In this document: positions 13,501-26,700 of the stretch, in pieces
How positions within the stretch are numbered: the stretch's first letter is position 1
How the letters are laid out: each line of letters begins with the position of its first letter
Source: Tubulanus polymorphus
Taxonomy: Eukaryota > Nemertea > Palaeonemertea > Tubulaniformes > Tubulanidae
Direction of reading: 5' to 3'
Assembly (NCBI RefSeq): GCF_964204645.1
Contig: NC_134027.1
Location: 7,490,485 to 7,554,484, forward strand
Length of the DNA: 64,000 nt
Notes under the pieces: generated by a model
Databases searched by the model: none
The model's input: the letters and a program-made list of their open reading frames with translations, nothing else
What the model was told of the DNA's origin: nothing
Translations under genes and position numbers: made by a program

Positions 13501-15673
13501 TCCACAATGTAAGTAATGCCATGTGTTAACCTCAAGAAATTCAGTCCCACAGTAAGTTGATAACAGTGTCAGTAGAGTCATGAAGTGTATTTATAAATGC
13601 ATTGCATATGACTTTTCGCAACCCATATTTTCTATGGTTCTTTTAATGTCTACGATGATAAGTTGTTTTTCCCATTTTATAGGATATTGACTTGAAATCA
13701 CTACTTTATGAGGCTTACCATAAAGGATCACAAGAACTCTTGTATGTTGTGCCATTTGTTGCTAAAGTAGTCGAATCATGTGCTAAGAGCAAGGTAACCT
13801 ATATCTGCTTAGTGGGCATGTTATTTTCCATTTGCAGATTATTTTGAGATTTTGTTTCGTTTTGTCTTTTTTCATTACAGGTTTTCAAACCACCAAACCC
13901 ATGGACCATGGCAATTATGAATGCTCTGTATGAACTCCACCATGAACCTGATCTTAAACTTAATCTCAAATTTGAAATCGAGGTTTTATGTAAAACTCTC
14001 AACATAGACATAAATGTGAGCATATTTTTTGCTTTTCTGTTTTCTCAATTTTCCCTGGACCCTTAGTAAAAATTCTTTTGCTTATACAGGAGCTGAAGAA
14101 TAACGGATATCTAAGCAGTATGGATAGATTAATGGTACTCGATCATCAACTTTCACCTCCGAGTAATAAAGTCATACCGAAGGAACCATCGCCCGTAGCA
14201 CTACAGCCTGAAGAACCGTCATTGGTGGTGCAATCTCCCGGCGTACCTCTAACAGCGCCGGGAATTGTCAGTAGCACATCGGTCGTACAGCTGCCGCCGA
14301 TGCCAGCAGTATCTACCCCATCGTCCATCGCTTCAGTGACTACCACCACACCGGCTGCTACTACTCCACCTCAACCGCAATTCTCATATCAAGATATCAA
14401 CACTAGTATGATTACTAGCATAACACCTCATATAAACATCAATGACCAGGTATAACTTCGATCTTACAATAAACAAGTAGCGTGTAGAATATCAAAATTT
14501 CTATTAGGTTTTCTCTTTAGGAGCATGTATTACAATTATTGTTCTGTGCTTACAGACTTTGCTTCTACAAGCAAATCCGCAACTGAAGCAATGCATACGC
14601 CAGGCTATTGAACGCTCAGTTCAGGAATTGTTGCCTCCAGTTGTTGAGCGATCAATCAAAATAGCATTAACAACCTGTGAGCAAATCGTTAAAAAGGTTC
14701 GTCTTAATCGTCATCAGCATTCGTTTTATATGTAGTTGCTGTGAATATTTTACTCTTATTGCAAATAAGGAGTAATTATATGTAAGTTTGATTTCATCTG
14801 TTAGGACTTCGCCCTTGACCCTGAGGAAGGTCGAATGCGTGCTGCTGCTCATCACATGGTGCGTAATATGACGGCTGGAATGGCGCTGATCACATGTCGA
14901 GAACCACTGACTATTAGTATCACTAATAATCTAAAGAGTTTATTCTTACAAGCTTTGCGGGTAACTGCTGTAAGTATTAAACAATATTAAGCACTCTCAT
15001 TGCGTGGATGGTTCCTAGTGGACTATTTAACTTACCTGTTACGCCTATGACCCCTGATACGGCCCAATGAAACTTGCTGATTTCTTTGAATAAAACTTCA
15101 TAATCTAAACTTTTCATAATTCTAAAATATTCTACATTTATTCATTATTGATTTCTTACTGGATTTCCGTAATTTACAGACACAGCCTCCCAAAGAGCTC
15201 CTAGAGCAGGCATGTCAGGTGATAGCATCAGAAAACGTCGAGTTAGCGTGTGCATTTATCCAGAAAACAGCTGTAGAGAAAGCCATACCTGAAATAGATA
15301 AACGACTGGCCACAGAATATGAACTTCGTAAACACGCTCGAAATGAAGGACGCAGGTATTGCGACCCCGTGGTACTGACATATCAGGCTGAGCGAATGCC
15401 CGAACCAATTAGATTAAAGGTTAGTTTAAGATTTGTTTATTTTCTTGATAAATCGGTTAATCAAGTCTTTACGTTGATGTTAGAAATCAGATGTTGGGAC
15501 TTTTAGTCTTGATAAGTTTCAGGCCATTGATTTTAAGTCGCATAATATGATGTGTCATTTGCGTGTAGGTCGGTGGTGTAACTCAACAACAGATCGCTGT
15601 ATATGAGGAATTCGCTCGCAATATTCCTGGATTTTTACCGACGGTTCCGGAAAGCTTCCCACATCAACAACAA

Positions 15674-15705
<32 letters not shown>

Positions 15706-18700
15706 ACAACAACCACCGCAACCTGCAGGATTTATGAAGCAACCGGTTCAAACTGTGAGTAGCTAACATTCGTGAGATCCTATCATTTTCAGTGAAGAAA
15801 ATTTTCAATACATAATAGAATGCGCTATTGTTTAATCTTGTCCATTCTATTTGCGGTTATCATGTATTTTTAGACCCACAGCGCAACTGATGAAATTACG
15901 CAGATTTATGATAAACTCGTGCGTGAAATTGAACAGAATATCCAGGCTATAATGCCTAATAATATGCTGACTAGTTACGCAATTATGTCATCACCACTGG
16001 CTGCTCTGCTAGAGGCTGTAATGTTGGCTAGGACATCTCGAGAGATTGTTACTGCTTTATCTTTGCTCCAGAAGGTGAGATATAATTCCGCAAATATCTT
16101 CAAAATCATGAGTTTTAATAATGGCTTCTTTATAGCGCTCCAGTGAAGGCGTAATTATCAGGACTAAACTTAAAGAAGTTTTTCATACACCAGTATTCAA
16201 TTATTTTCATTTTGTTTTAGGCTGTTGAAGGTCTGTTAGATGGCATCACATCTATAAATCTGGAACATGAAAGTGTTATCAGATACAAAGATTGTCATCT
16301 GCTCGTGCTGAAGGGACTTCAAGACCCACGTGCATACGGTCCACAATGGACTAACAAACAAGTCACCAGGTACAGTATTCTCTCCCTTAGACAAATCAAA
16401 TATCAAAGTCATTGCGAGTAAATGATTCACTAAATGTTTTGCATATTCAGATGTTTGATCGACTGTCGAGAAGACTATCGTTATAATGTTGAAGCTGTTG
16501 AGATATTAATCAGACATCACCTAGTAAACATGCAACAATATGATTTACACCTTGCGCAGGTAATTCTTATTCCTAAACTTAGTCCTATAAAACTGTTCTA
16601 TAAATGATGTGTTAGAAATTTCTGTACAGAGTACCTCTATTTCTCTCTTCGTTCTAGTCAATGGACAATGGTTTGAGTTACGTGCCTGTTGCGTTTGCGA
16701 TGGAGCTTGTAAAACGATTTTGCGTTGAAGAAAAGCATGGTACCCAAATTAACGAGGTAAAATATATGTATGCAAATGGAAAATCTGGTACGTGCATTTC
16801 AGGGGTTATACGTATGATTTGTATGAATTTTTTTGTATGTATTTCCAGGCTGATATGTACAATACAATTGAAACATTAGCACGGATAGCGCTTCATTCTA
16901 GACAAGCTCCTGATGGGTGAGTCTTCAATCCTTTCATTATTTCTAGCGAAAGTTATCTATGAAATTGTTGATCAACGTTTGAAATATTGTTTTAACAGTT
17001 TGACAGCTTTGATTGAGACTATCCGACAGCACAATGACGGAGGCCTGTTGGACTCACGCACTCAGACTGGCCCGACTGGTCCCGCTTCAATGATGCATTC
17101 TGGTATCTCCCAAGCTCGTGAATTCGACGATCCACCGGGTCTGCACGAAAAAACTGAATTCCTACTTAGAGAATGGGTGAACATGTATCACTCTGCTGCC
17201 GCTGGTAGAGACAGTACAAAAGCATTCTCGGCATTTGTTGGACAGGTAGGCGTTAATATTTTCACCAGCTGCTTGGTATTATTAAAATCCCGGGTCCGGT
17301 TTATAGACTGGTATTGACTTTCGCCCAGGGCTAAACCCAATTCATTTTCAATTGAGTTAACCCCCGGGTTAAAGTTGGTACCGGTCTATAAAACTGGCCT
17401 CTGGCTAATGGATAATATCCTCTGAATGGCAATGATTACTGAAAGCAGTGTCTCGGAAGTCGCATACATAGCTGGTTCAAAAACAGGTAAATTTATATCT
17501 TTGATTATCATGTTTTCACAGATGCATCAACAGGGAATATTGAAAACTGATGATTTGATTACGAGATTTTTCCGATTATCGACCGAAATGTGCGTAGATC
17601 TGTGTTACCGAGCGCTCGGAGAACAACAGCACAACCCGACATTGACTCGTGCCAAGTGTTTCCATACGCTCGATGCATTCGTGCGACTTATAGCTCTATT
17701 AGTGAAACATTCAGGAGACACGGCTAATACCGTCACAAAGATTAACCTATTGAATAAGGTGAGATGAAGGAACTTCTCTTCGAGACCCACGCAAATCTAT
17801 ATGAATTAAATGATTAATCTTTGATATCTCCATTTGTTGTAGGTGCTGGGAATTGTTGCTGGAGTTTTGCTTCAGGATCACGAAGTGCGTAACACCGAAT
17901 TTCAACAGTTGCCATATCATCGGATATTCATCATGCTATTTATCGAGCTAAATGCACCGGAGCATGTTCTAGAAAGCATTAACTTCCAGGTGCTTACTGC
18001 CTTCTGGTGAGTATTTGATGCGCAAGAAACTTATAAATGTTATTCAGATCTCTAATATCCATTTCACACGTGTAATGCTCTCTTATTGATTTGGTTTTGG
18101 TTTATTTCAGCAACACACTGCATATTTTGCGACCAGCTAAAGCACCCGGCTTTGCATACGCCTGGCTGGAGTTGGTTTCCCATCGAGTCTTCATTGGTAG
18201 AATGCTGGCCATCACTCCACAACAACGGGTAAAGATCCATTCCCTGCTTCTCCGCTTTCCCTCTGAAACCTATTCTGGCCGATATGTGGTTGTATAATTC
18301 GATTCATTTTAATTTCCAGGGTTGGGGAATGTACGCTCAACTGTTGATCGATTTGTTCAAGTTTTTGGCTCCGTTCTTAAGAAACGCCGACCTCACAAAA
18401 CCAACTCAACTACTATACAGGGTAATGACAAAATATTTAGTTTGAACATCTTGTAGGAATTTGCAATATTTTTTAGGGGATTTTCACCTGCTATTCTATT
18501 AAAATGCTGTCTGTGTGATTATTTCAGGGCACTCTACGAGTATTACTCGTCTTGTTGCACGATTTCCCGGAGTTTCTCTGCGATTATCATTACGCGTTCT
18601 GCGACGTCATCCCGCCAAATTGTATACAGATGCGAAACTTGATCCTCAGCGCTTTCCCGCGAAACATGCGTCTGCCCGATCCGTTCACGCCGAATCTCAA

Positions 18701-20141
18701 AGTCGACATGTTGACAGAAATCGCTCAAGCTCCACGTATTCTGACGAACTATGTGAACTTGATTCAACCGGTTACGTTTAAGAAGGTATGCTTTCATAGT
18801 TGAACGAACTGTTTCTTGTCTTAATGAATGTTCAATTGTTGAACGGGAATTAATGTCAATTACAGGATTTGGATTCGTATTTGAAGACGAGATCTCCAGT
18901 TACATTCTTATCAGATCTCAGAAGTAACTTACAGGTTAGTTTTAACGCGATAGAATGCAGAAAATTTTTCATCGACAGGGTGAGCCTAAGGTTAACGGTC
19001 GATATAACTCTTGATATCCATCAATTTTCTCGCAGGTTGGAAGTGAACCGGGTAATCGTTATAATATCGCGTTGATTAACGCATTAGTGTTGTACGTCGG
19101 AACGCAGGCGATAACCTACATTAACAGTAAAGGGTTAACACCGAGTATGAGCACGATCGCTCACTCTTCGCACATGGATATCTTCCAGAATTTAGCTGTG
19201 GATCTCGATACTGAAGGTAAGGAGAGGGAGGAGGGAGCGAAAAGAATATTGAGGGAATGATTCGTTTCGTTTATGTACATTTCATGCGGATATTATTTCC
19301 CTTTCGTCAACTTAAACGATAATCATTTTCCGTGTTTGATTTTCAGGTCGTTATTTGTTCCTGAACGCTGTAGCGAATCAGCTACGCTATCCGAACAGTC
19401 ATACGCATTACTTCAGTTGTACATTATTGTATCTATTCGTTGAAGCTAATACTGAGGCTATACAAGAACAGGTGACCAGGTAAGCTATTCAATACGTCAT
19501 TCCTGCCATCTCCAAACTTGTTTCGCCGATTCAGCTCAATAAATCAACATTCATGTATACTGTATTTCAGGGTATTGTTGGAACGTTTGATAGTAAACCG
19601 TCCTCATCCTTGGGGTCTTTTAATCACCTTCATCGAACTCATCAAAAATCCTCAGTTTAAGTTCTGGAATCATGAATTTGTACACTGTGCACCAGAAATA
19701 GAAACGTAAGTAGACCCATCGAACTAAAGTCTTAGTGATACAGTAAAGCATGTTTAAGTCAGATCTTTTTTGCAATAGGGAATATTGTGTGAAAATCTGA
19801 GGACTAACTTAACCTTAGAAGTATAGTAAATGGTCCAAAGAATTTATATGACTTGCTGATATGCATTGATTTGGCTTAAAAAATCCTACCTAAGTAGGTT
19901 TGAATGTAATAGTGCATAAAATATGAATAAGATTTAAAAACGTACCGCTATCTTAATATTTATATTTCGGGCAATATTGTTGAAATGAGTGGTATGAATA
20001 TTAGATACTGTATATAGAATCTATAGTTATTTCTATTTTCATTGATTTTGTAGATTGTTCGAATCGGTCGCGAGGTCTTGTATGCAGCCAAAAGCTAAAA
20101 GTTTAACAACTCGTGAAAATGAAACTGTTGAAGCTCATTGA
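4573..20141 (+). CDS. CNOT1: CCR4-NOT transcription complex subunit 1 (CNOT1 / NOT1), 46 coding exons
   Basis: This is the central scaffold of the CCR4-NOT deadenylase complex, acting in cytoplasmic mRNA decay and translational repression. I read 46 coding exons totalling 7413 nt (2470 aa; human about 2376). They run from 4573-4674 ([15 protein letters not shown]), 5759-5866, 5976-6074 and 6366-6546 onward to 19347-19479, 19571-19705 and 20054-20141. In order: an N-terminal HEAT-like region (exons 1-16); a disordered N/S/G/Q-rich linker (10201-10660); the tristetraprolin-binding-type helical domain (11069-11938; [35 protein letters not shown]); the MIF4G domain that docks CAF1/CNOT7 (12811-14015; [33 protein letters not shown]); the DUF3819/CN9BD region (14556-15419; [19 protein letters not shown]); a connector; and the C-terminal NOT1 superfamily domain (about 17843-20141) that binds CNOT2/3. 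Odd points are a long polyQ at 15663-15713, a Thr/Ser run at 11836-11905 and one GC-AG intron after 8217. Some minor exon edges are by-eye calls, but phase is consistent throughout. Confidence 0.97.
5027..5226. mobile_element. Possible 200-bp foldback element in CNOT1 intron 1
   Basis: The left end reads CAGGGCGAACTTAG. The right end is the inverted complement of CAGGGTGAACTTCAG, giving imperfect terminal repeats of about 15 bp. The interior contains several TCGACTATAGTCGA-like short palindromes. No clear target-site duplication is visible, so this is a weak call. Confidence 0.4.
10201..10660 (+). other. CNOT1: CNOT1 exon 17: disordered N/S/G/Q-rich linker
   Basis: This exon encodes about 153 residues rich in Asn, Ser, Gly, Met and Gln. 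It begins [14 protein letters not shown] and contains [11 protein letters not shown] and a final QQQQQQ run. It corresponds to the poorly conserved linker between the HEAT region and the TTP-binding domain in other animals. Low sequence conservation is expected here. Confidence 0.8.
15663..15713 (+). repeat. CNOT1: CAG/CAA repeat encoding polyglutamine in CNOT1 exon 30
   Basis: A mixed CAA/CAG tract encodes about 17 consecutive Gln followed by PPQPAGF. It lies just after the conserved [14 protein letters not shown] segment. Human CNOT1 does not have this run at this position. The interrupted CAA/CAG codons are typical of a moderately stable repeat. Confidence 0.85.
17290..17402. mobile_element. 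Foldback (MITE-like) hairpin in CNOT1 intron 36, same family as 2834-2911
   Basis: The left arm reads GGTCCGGTTTATAGACTGG and the right arm reads CCGGTCTATAAAACTGGCC, with inner GGGTTAA/TTAACCC pairs. The arms and the central GGTTAA motifs match the element in NRF1 intron 8. It is non-coding and sits entirely inside the intron. Confidence 0.7.
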
Positions 20142-22300
20142 GTATTCTTGAAATATTTGATTGATAGTTTTCGATTGGCCTTAAATTGAATCATTGCTTT
20201 CCGTTTTGTGTTTACGCGTGGAGGTTTGTCAGTTAATTCATTCAATTTGAGTGAAAAATATATGGTTTTATTCATCAGCGGATGTTTATTCAATGCTTCC
20301 CGCTTCATTTCAATAATCGCGCTTCAATTTGTTGTAATCTTGGCCTTGGATCATCGAAATACGTATCTTACCCAACCATCGCAGGGGAGTTATGACCCTG
20401 GTTATAAATTGTGTTGTTTATTCATTCTTATAATCAAAATTCAACTGTTTCATTGACGACCAATTACTGTAGTGAACTTTGTTATAACCTATTTAAAGCT
20501 ACTAGATGAAGATCGCCATGACTAATTGGAGAAATGAATACTTCATGTCATCATAAATTGTTTTGTTGTTTCAATCGAATTTCAGGTAATAAGAATATCA
20601 TGGATTGTAAATATTGTAGCTTTTTAGATTTAAGGATTCAATGTTGCCAGTTTCATCCAAATTCCATGATGGAATTTAATATCATTTTCGGATAATTTAT
20701 ATTCTCATAGTGAGATTTTTTCATTGTCTAATTAAACCTATAACTGGCAGCATTGAATACGTAGAGTGATTTTCAACATGAGTGCTGTTCACATTTTCAG
20801 ATTCTAAGTTGCTTTATTCAGCGAGGGCTCTCGTATTGAGTACTAATGAGAAATTATTTAGTACACATCTAGTGTCCTTATTGCATTTTTCAAGGATCTG
20901 AAACGTGTGCAGTGCTACGGAAATGTATTATTTAATTAACTCGGTACTGCATACCATATTATGTAAAAGCTTTTATCATCCCTTTAACGTCCATACGACC
21001 AGTTGATATAAATCTACTGGTTACTGAACCTTGTTGCTACGAAAGCTTCAGGCTGAGGAATTTTACAACGGGTCTTCGTATGTTGTTACTAAGGGCTCTT
21101 CTTCAATTATCGGTTTTGGATGTTTGTGTAAAAAATAAGTGTAAATTAATGGGGAAAATGGAACGGGAGAAACTACGTAGTTAAGTTGCAGACATAGAAT
21201 TTGTAAAAATATGTACAAAATGAACTACTCCAAATCGAGGTGACTATTTTCTGTTTCATTTTATAGCAGTGTACAGACAACACAAAAAGTCAGAATGTAT
21301 TTATAAATACTAAGCATTTTGTACACAGACTGGCTACTGGCTATATCAGTAGTATCGGAACGGACACAATAATTGTAATAAATACACAACTGTCACTGCC
21401 AATCATGCTTTCTCCCTTTCCAGACAACCTTCTTGAGAAAAGCAAGTATTTCATAATTGGGAACAGATAGGATTATTGCATATATTCATAGTATATACAT
21501 ATGTAAACTTGTAACTGCAGGGGTATTTATGTCTGCTGATTTGTAACCCCCCCCTGACTATCGATAACAATGATTATTTTGAGACAATTGTAAATTATTT
21601 ATGCTAGAAAATTATTATTGATGATGATGGTAACATTATTATATATATAATGAAATGATAAGTACGTACTATGATGGTAATTACTAATGTTAATAATATG
21701 TAGACTGTGAAGATTATGATTGCGCTGGATATTTCATTGAGACAAGATTTGTATTATAATTTATATTCGTAATGATGAATCCATTCATTGATGGCTTTGC
21801 ATTTGGCTAGAATGTGGCAAGTGGCATTAAGTACATAGGTAGGTTGGGCACCAATATTGTATTTAAGTCAGTTGTAATTATCAAATACTTCGATGTCGAA
21901 TGCAAAGGCACAGTTTGTATTTTATTCGACAATAAATCTTGTTATGTAACAAAATATATGCAAGTTTTTATAGTTTTTTGGTTGTATATTATGATCTTCA
22001 ACCCTCACAAAGACAGTACCAGTACCCAGATGCTCTAGTGAGAACAGGATTGCAGGTGGTGACTGGTCTGTTTGCTGCATCTTTTATAAACGAGTAGCTT
22101 TGATTTTTCGTTGAAAAAGTGAAATTTCCTTTTCAATCTGTTATCGCGATAATTGACTTGGGCAGTGGTGTCGTATCGAGGATATGTCGTCCTAAATTCC
22201 AGCCTATGAATGCTGAAATGAGGTTAAAAATCATGTCTAAGTATGAGGACGTCATCATTAAAGTAGTACTACAGTCAGTTGTACATACTAAACTTGGTGG
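20142..22300. other. CNOT1 3' UTR and convergent intergenic region
   Basis: This AT-rich stretch follows the CNOT1 stop codon. AATAAA-type signals lie at about 21378 and 21934, so the 3' UTR could run for 1.2-1.8 kb. No open frame here has codon structure or splice sites suggesting a gene. Confidence 0.5.
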
Positions 22301-22315
22301 CAGCAAGGTACAATC

Positions 22316-22467
22316 CCCTAGTGGAATTTCTGTAAACTAATAAAGCAGTCAATCAATTGATCATGGTCTTAGTTCACAGAAATTCCGCTAGGGGACCATA
22401 CGGTGGCGCTAATCCTAATCCTAGTGGAATTTCTGTAAACTTATACAGCAGTCCATCGATCAATGAA
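22316..22467. repeat. Direct and inverted repeat cluster between CNOT1 and the KY-like gene
   Basis: The unit CCCCTAGTGGAATTTCTGTA at 22316-22339 is repeated directly from 22430 as CCTAGTGGAATTTCTGTAAA, followed by similar CAGCAGTC..ATC..ATCAAT text. It is also present inverted at 22371-22394 (TTCACAGAAATTCCGCTAGG). The arrangement is one foldback plus one extra direct copy, probably remnants of a small element. Confidence 0.65.
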
Positions 22468-22599
22468 CTCTTTCAAGTCGTATTTGAGTTAGTTCATAGT
22501 TCATCAGTCAATCACAGAAAGAATATCCACGGTTAATTCCCTTTCTTCGGAAAATACGGCTAAAAAATCAATAAAAAACTCCAGAAAGTTAAAGCAATA

Positions 22600-23740
22600 T
22601 AAATAGAGAATATGTTTATTCTATAATATCATTATATCAATTGTGTTAGTTTGAAATTCATGTATATTTTATACACAAGATAGAAAATAAAATCACTTCA
22701 TGTATTTACATATATCACTTTGTGTATATATTGCAGTTTGGAATGACTGAGAGACATAATTATGTTTATGATTAGACATGATTCATAGAAAACTCCCAAA
22801 AAAGTGAGCAAAACCACATGGACGTCTGGCAATAGGACGGCTTCGAAGCACGTAATTAGAAGAACGAAATACAGTAGACAAGCTGAATTTATGTCACAGC
22901 AAAACAGCAATAATACTGTGATTCATAGTAGATACTATAATACGTACAGTACCATACTGGATACATAAATTGTATAATATTGGGCAGAAATTTACATCAT
23001 GATTTGACCAGTACCTAAAACTTCATGATTCATGAAAATTCATGATAAGAATAAAACAAGTATATTCACTTGCCCCTACATAAAGCCCCTTGCTAGTGAT
23101 AGTACATTTTGTTGTATAAGTAAAGGGGCTTTGTTATCATAATAAAAATAATTCCAAGATTCTAAAACTAATTCTAAGTGGCCTAGAGTGTTGTACCAGA
23201 ATATATAGATCTCAGTAAAAATTTCTGTTCAATAAAAGAGAACATGATGGAATGAATAATTTTTATCTTCAGGAAAGTTTATGAACATATTTACACAATA
23301 TCTTATTGATGATTCCTAATTTGTGGAAAGCATCTCAATCATTTTCACCCGTTATTCCAATTTCTCCAACAAGTAGCAACAATAAATATAGAATAAAATC
23401 AGTCACCGCACAGATCAAATTATAAATTACATGTAAACATGTATTCAGAATACCATATCGGAGCAGCTTTAACATTCAATATGCATATTAGCAAAAATAC
23501 ATGAAGAGTATTTTTGATATTAGGTAGTTTTTAAGAATATAATATAGCCAGTACCATAGAACTACTCATTCCATTTACAACCAACATTACAAGTGGTTGA
23601 AAAATAGCATTGATATTGTAGATGTTATACCCTGGATATGTACATATCGTCATGATATCAACAATTGAATTGGCTTTTTAGCATACTAGCATTAGATCTT
23701 ACTCCCAGTAAGCCTGCATTTTCAGTAACTGGTTTAGAAA
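22600..23740 (-). other. Probable 3' UTR of the KY/hillarin-like gene
   Basis: This AT-rich region lies immediately 3' of the minus-strand stop codon at 23741-23743. A TTTATT at 22615-22620 (AATAAA on the minus strand) is a candidate polyadenylation signal. No other coding sequence is visible. Confidence 0.45.
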
Positions 23741-26700
23741 TTATGCAGCTTTTTTGGGTAATTTTTCTATTATCTTATAATCGAGCAGTATCGAGTATTT
23801 TTCGTTGCGTGAATATTTAAACTTCGCGATCAATGCCATTGCAACATTTGCCACATCACCAGTGTAAATCATTCCCTCCCATAAATCTGTCGTTTCGGTT
23901 TCGCGTAGTTTTTGTTTTCCGGTCTTGCCGACGACAACTGCAACATCTTTCGCATCGGGAATTTCGACGGAAAATTTCAAATGTTTGTTCACTTCTAAAT
24001 CGCCGTCCATCGGTTCGTGCAGGTGACACCCGATCCAGCTGCGAGTCGGGCGAGGAAACGGCACAGAATCTGACACGGACGACTCGCATTCAATCAAAAA
24101 CCGAAGCACACAGTCTAACTTTGCCGTGCTCGTTTTCGCTTCAGCGGCGAAAATCGACAGCACGTAATAACCGGCTTTCGGACATCGCGCAATGAATGAC
24201 TTATTGCCTTTGTACGAGAAGAACACGTATTTGTCGTAGTCCCCGAGACAATTCCCACGTCGATCGAAAAGTTTCATTTGATGCGATAATTTAGCGTCTT
24301 TATGAAGCCAGAAAGTGAACGGTATTTCTTTCTGCCACGTGAGCAAAACATGCGGATCCTGACTGGCCGGTATATCCATTCCGACTCGCTCCATCATCGG
24401 CATCTTCCCGATGACTCCGATGTTCGGGAAGATTCCATTAATGCCGGCTTCGTAGCAATCATCCCCGGCAATGATTTGAAAGGCGCACGCGTGCTCCAAG
24501 GATGTCGATTTCCAATCATCGGCGACATAAATATTAAAATAGAATCGTCCGATATCCGGTGGCGCCACAACGAAAACGACAAAATCATCGATGACTTTAA
24601 TCAAGCAATGTCCGTCACCTAAACTGATGAGTCCGTTATCGCGAATTAAATCCAGCGTACAATGCAACCCGACATATTTCGATATTCTCAAACGAATCTC
24701 AACTCGTCCGTCTTGTGTGAACAGTTTCTCCTCCAAACGACGCGTGAATGGCTTCAAACCGGAATTGAAAAACGGCGATTTCAAAACGGGCATTCGCCGG
24801 AACTGACTGACTTTGATCGGATTACGAAGCAGCTGCCATTTGTGATCGTCCGGGTAATGTTGGAATATATGATCCTCGGGATCCGTGCAGAAGTAGAACT
24901 CGTCGCATTTGTATTTCATTCGTTTACGATCGGCTTCAAATTCGTCTTTACCCTCGACTCGTCGCGCGCCCCAGTTACAATTCACAAATCTCCACTGGTT
25001 GTTGATACTGACGGCAGTCCACGTGTTTCGGAAGCACGCCTGTTCGATGTTCATCCCCGGTCGATAGCCGACACCCTTCGAATAACCTTTGATCACGTGA
25101 CAGTGTAGACCAGCATATCTAAAACAGAAACGTTAGATCGATCAATTAATCATTTAATAAGCGAAACGGATAATACTTTATAGGTTAACTTGAAGCTACT
25201 ATACATTAGTAGTGAAAGCTTGGACTTCAAACAAACAAGTTAACCTATTAAGTACCATCCTTGTCATTTTGCTCATTCTTCACCAGATTAACAAAGCTCC
25301 TCTACGAATCTAATAGTCGCCCTATCAATGATAATTTCAATCAACTTACCCGCAAAGTCTCTTGAATAGCTCATGGTAACTTTCCGTTCCATTCTTGATA
25401 CCTTTCAACATGCCTAATAATGAATTCTTGTTGTACTCTCCATCGAGATCAATACGATTCAAATCCTTTACAGTGATCCAACGGAACAAAGCTCTACAAA
25501 ATAATTCAATCAATCATATTCGTTTTCAATCAACCTGATAATATCGATGATAATATACGCAGTACTCACCTTGCTTTCTCGAGGTCATCCTTACAATTTC
25601 GTGTTAAATCTCTTACGAGTTCACCATATGTCTTCTGTTCTAGTTGTGCAACCTGGAAAAGAAAGACGATACCGATGAAAACCTAATTATCAGAATGATT
25701 GAAGAGGAACTATTTTGAGTCCAGTCTGAAACAAAAAACTGTGCTATTCATCCAGATCTATGATGATAAAACCACGATTCATACCTCAATAACTTTTGTA
25801 TCAAGTTCTTCAAACACATCTGCACTGACGTACAGTACGGATCGACGATTCTGAGGAGGTTTAATCTCAGGCTCTGGTTCTTTGAGTTCAAACGATTTCT
25901 CGGATTCTGTTTCTGGTAAATCATCCGTTTGAACTTCAATCGATTCCCGACGAGCCTCTAACAGAGTAGCCGTAGTCTGAGACTGACAATCTCTTAATGG
26001 CTGCTGCTGCTGTTGCTGCTGATGATGTATTTCATTTGTATTTCCGTGAAGTTCTCGATCCTGAAATGTTACAGTTCTAACTGTTCAACTGTTACAGTTT
26101 CAATTCATTCACTATATGGATTGAGGGTAAATATAAGTGTATGTACAATAAACGCACAATGTATGACAGTAGTCAGGGTAGCATTCAATAACTACCATGG
26201 CCATCGTAGAAGCATTTCTAAGTTATTTCATAAAGTAATAACAAGGATGTATCTCATACCTTCTGAGCGATAAGACTTAATATTTCTTCATCAGTCATCA
26301 GTATTTTAGACATGCGCTTGCCTTCATCTGCCATCATTTTCTTCATAAGAGCTCGGATTTTGACGCGTTTCTGTAATTCGAAATACAATTCAATTTTCTT
26401 CTCAAGCAGATGAAGACCGCCTTCATCTAGATCTAAACTTTCCGTTGACTGGGTAAGATCGTCATCGTCATCATCATCCTCATCGCCAGATAATCCGAGA
26501 GCTTCTCTCGCTGCTCGTTTCTCCGCACGCTCTTTCTGCCTTTTCTCGAGGGCCTCGATTCTACGTATTTTTGCTTCGAGAGCCGTCTCCTCGAGTAACA
26601 TCTGAAATATGTGATGTCTTCGTGTGTCTCGTTCGCTGAGTACATCATCAAAACTAATATTGATATCATTAAAGGCGCTTTCGTCAAACACCTCATCTGC

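Noticed and set aside
24302-25108. Several plus-strand frames of 70-150 codons opposite the KY domain exon
   Set aside because: Antisense shadows of the well-supported minus-strand last exon (23741-25118).
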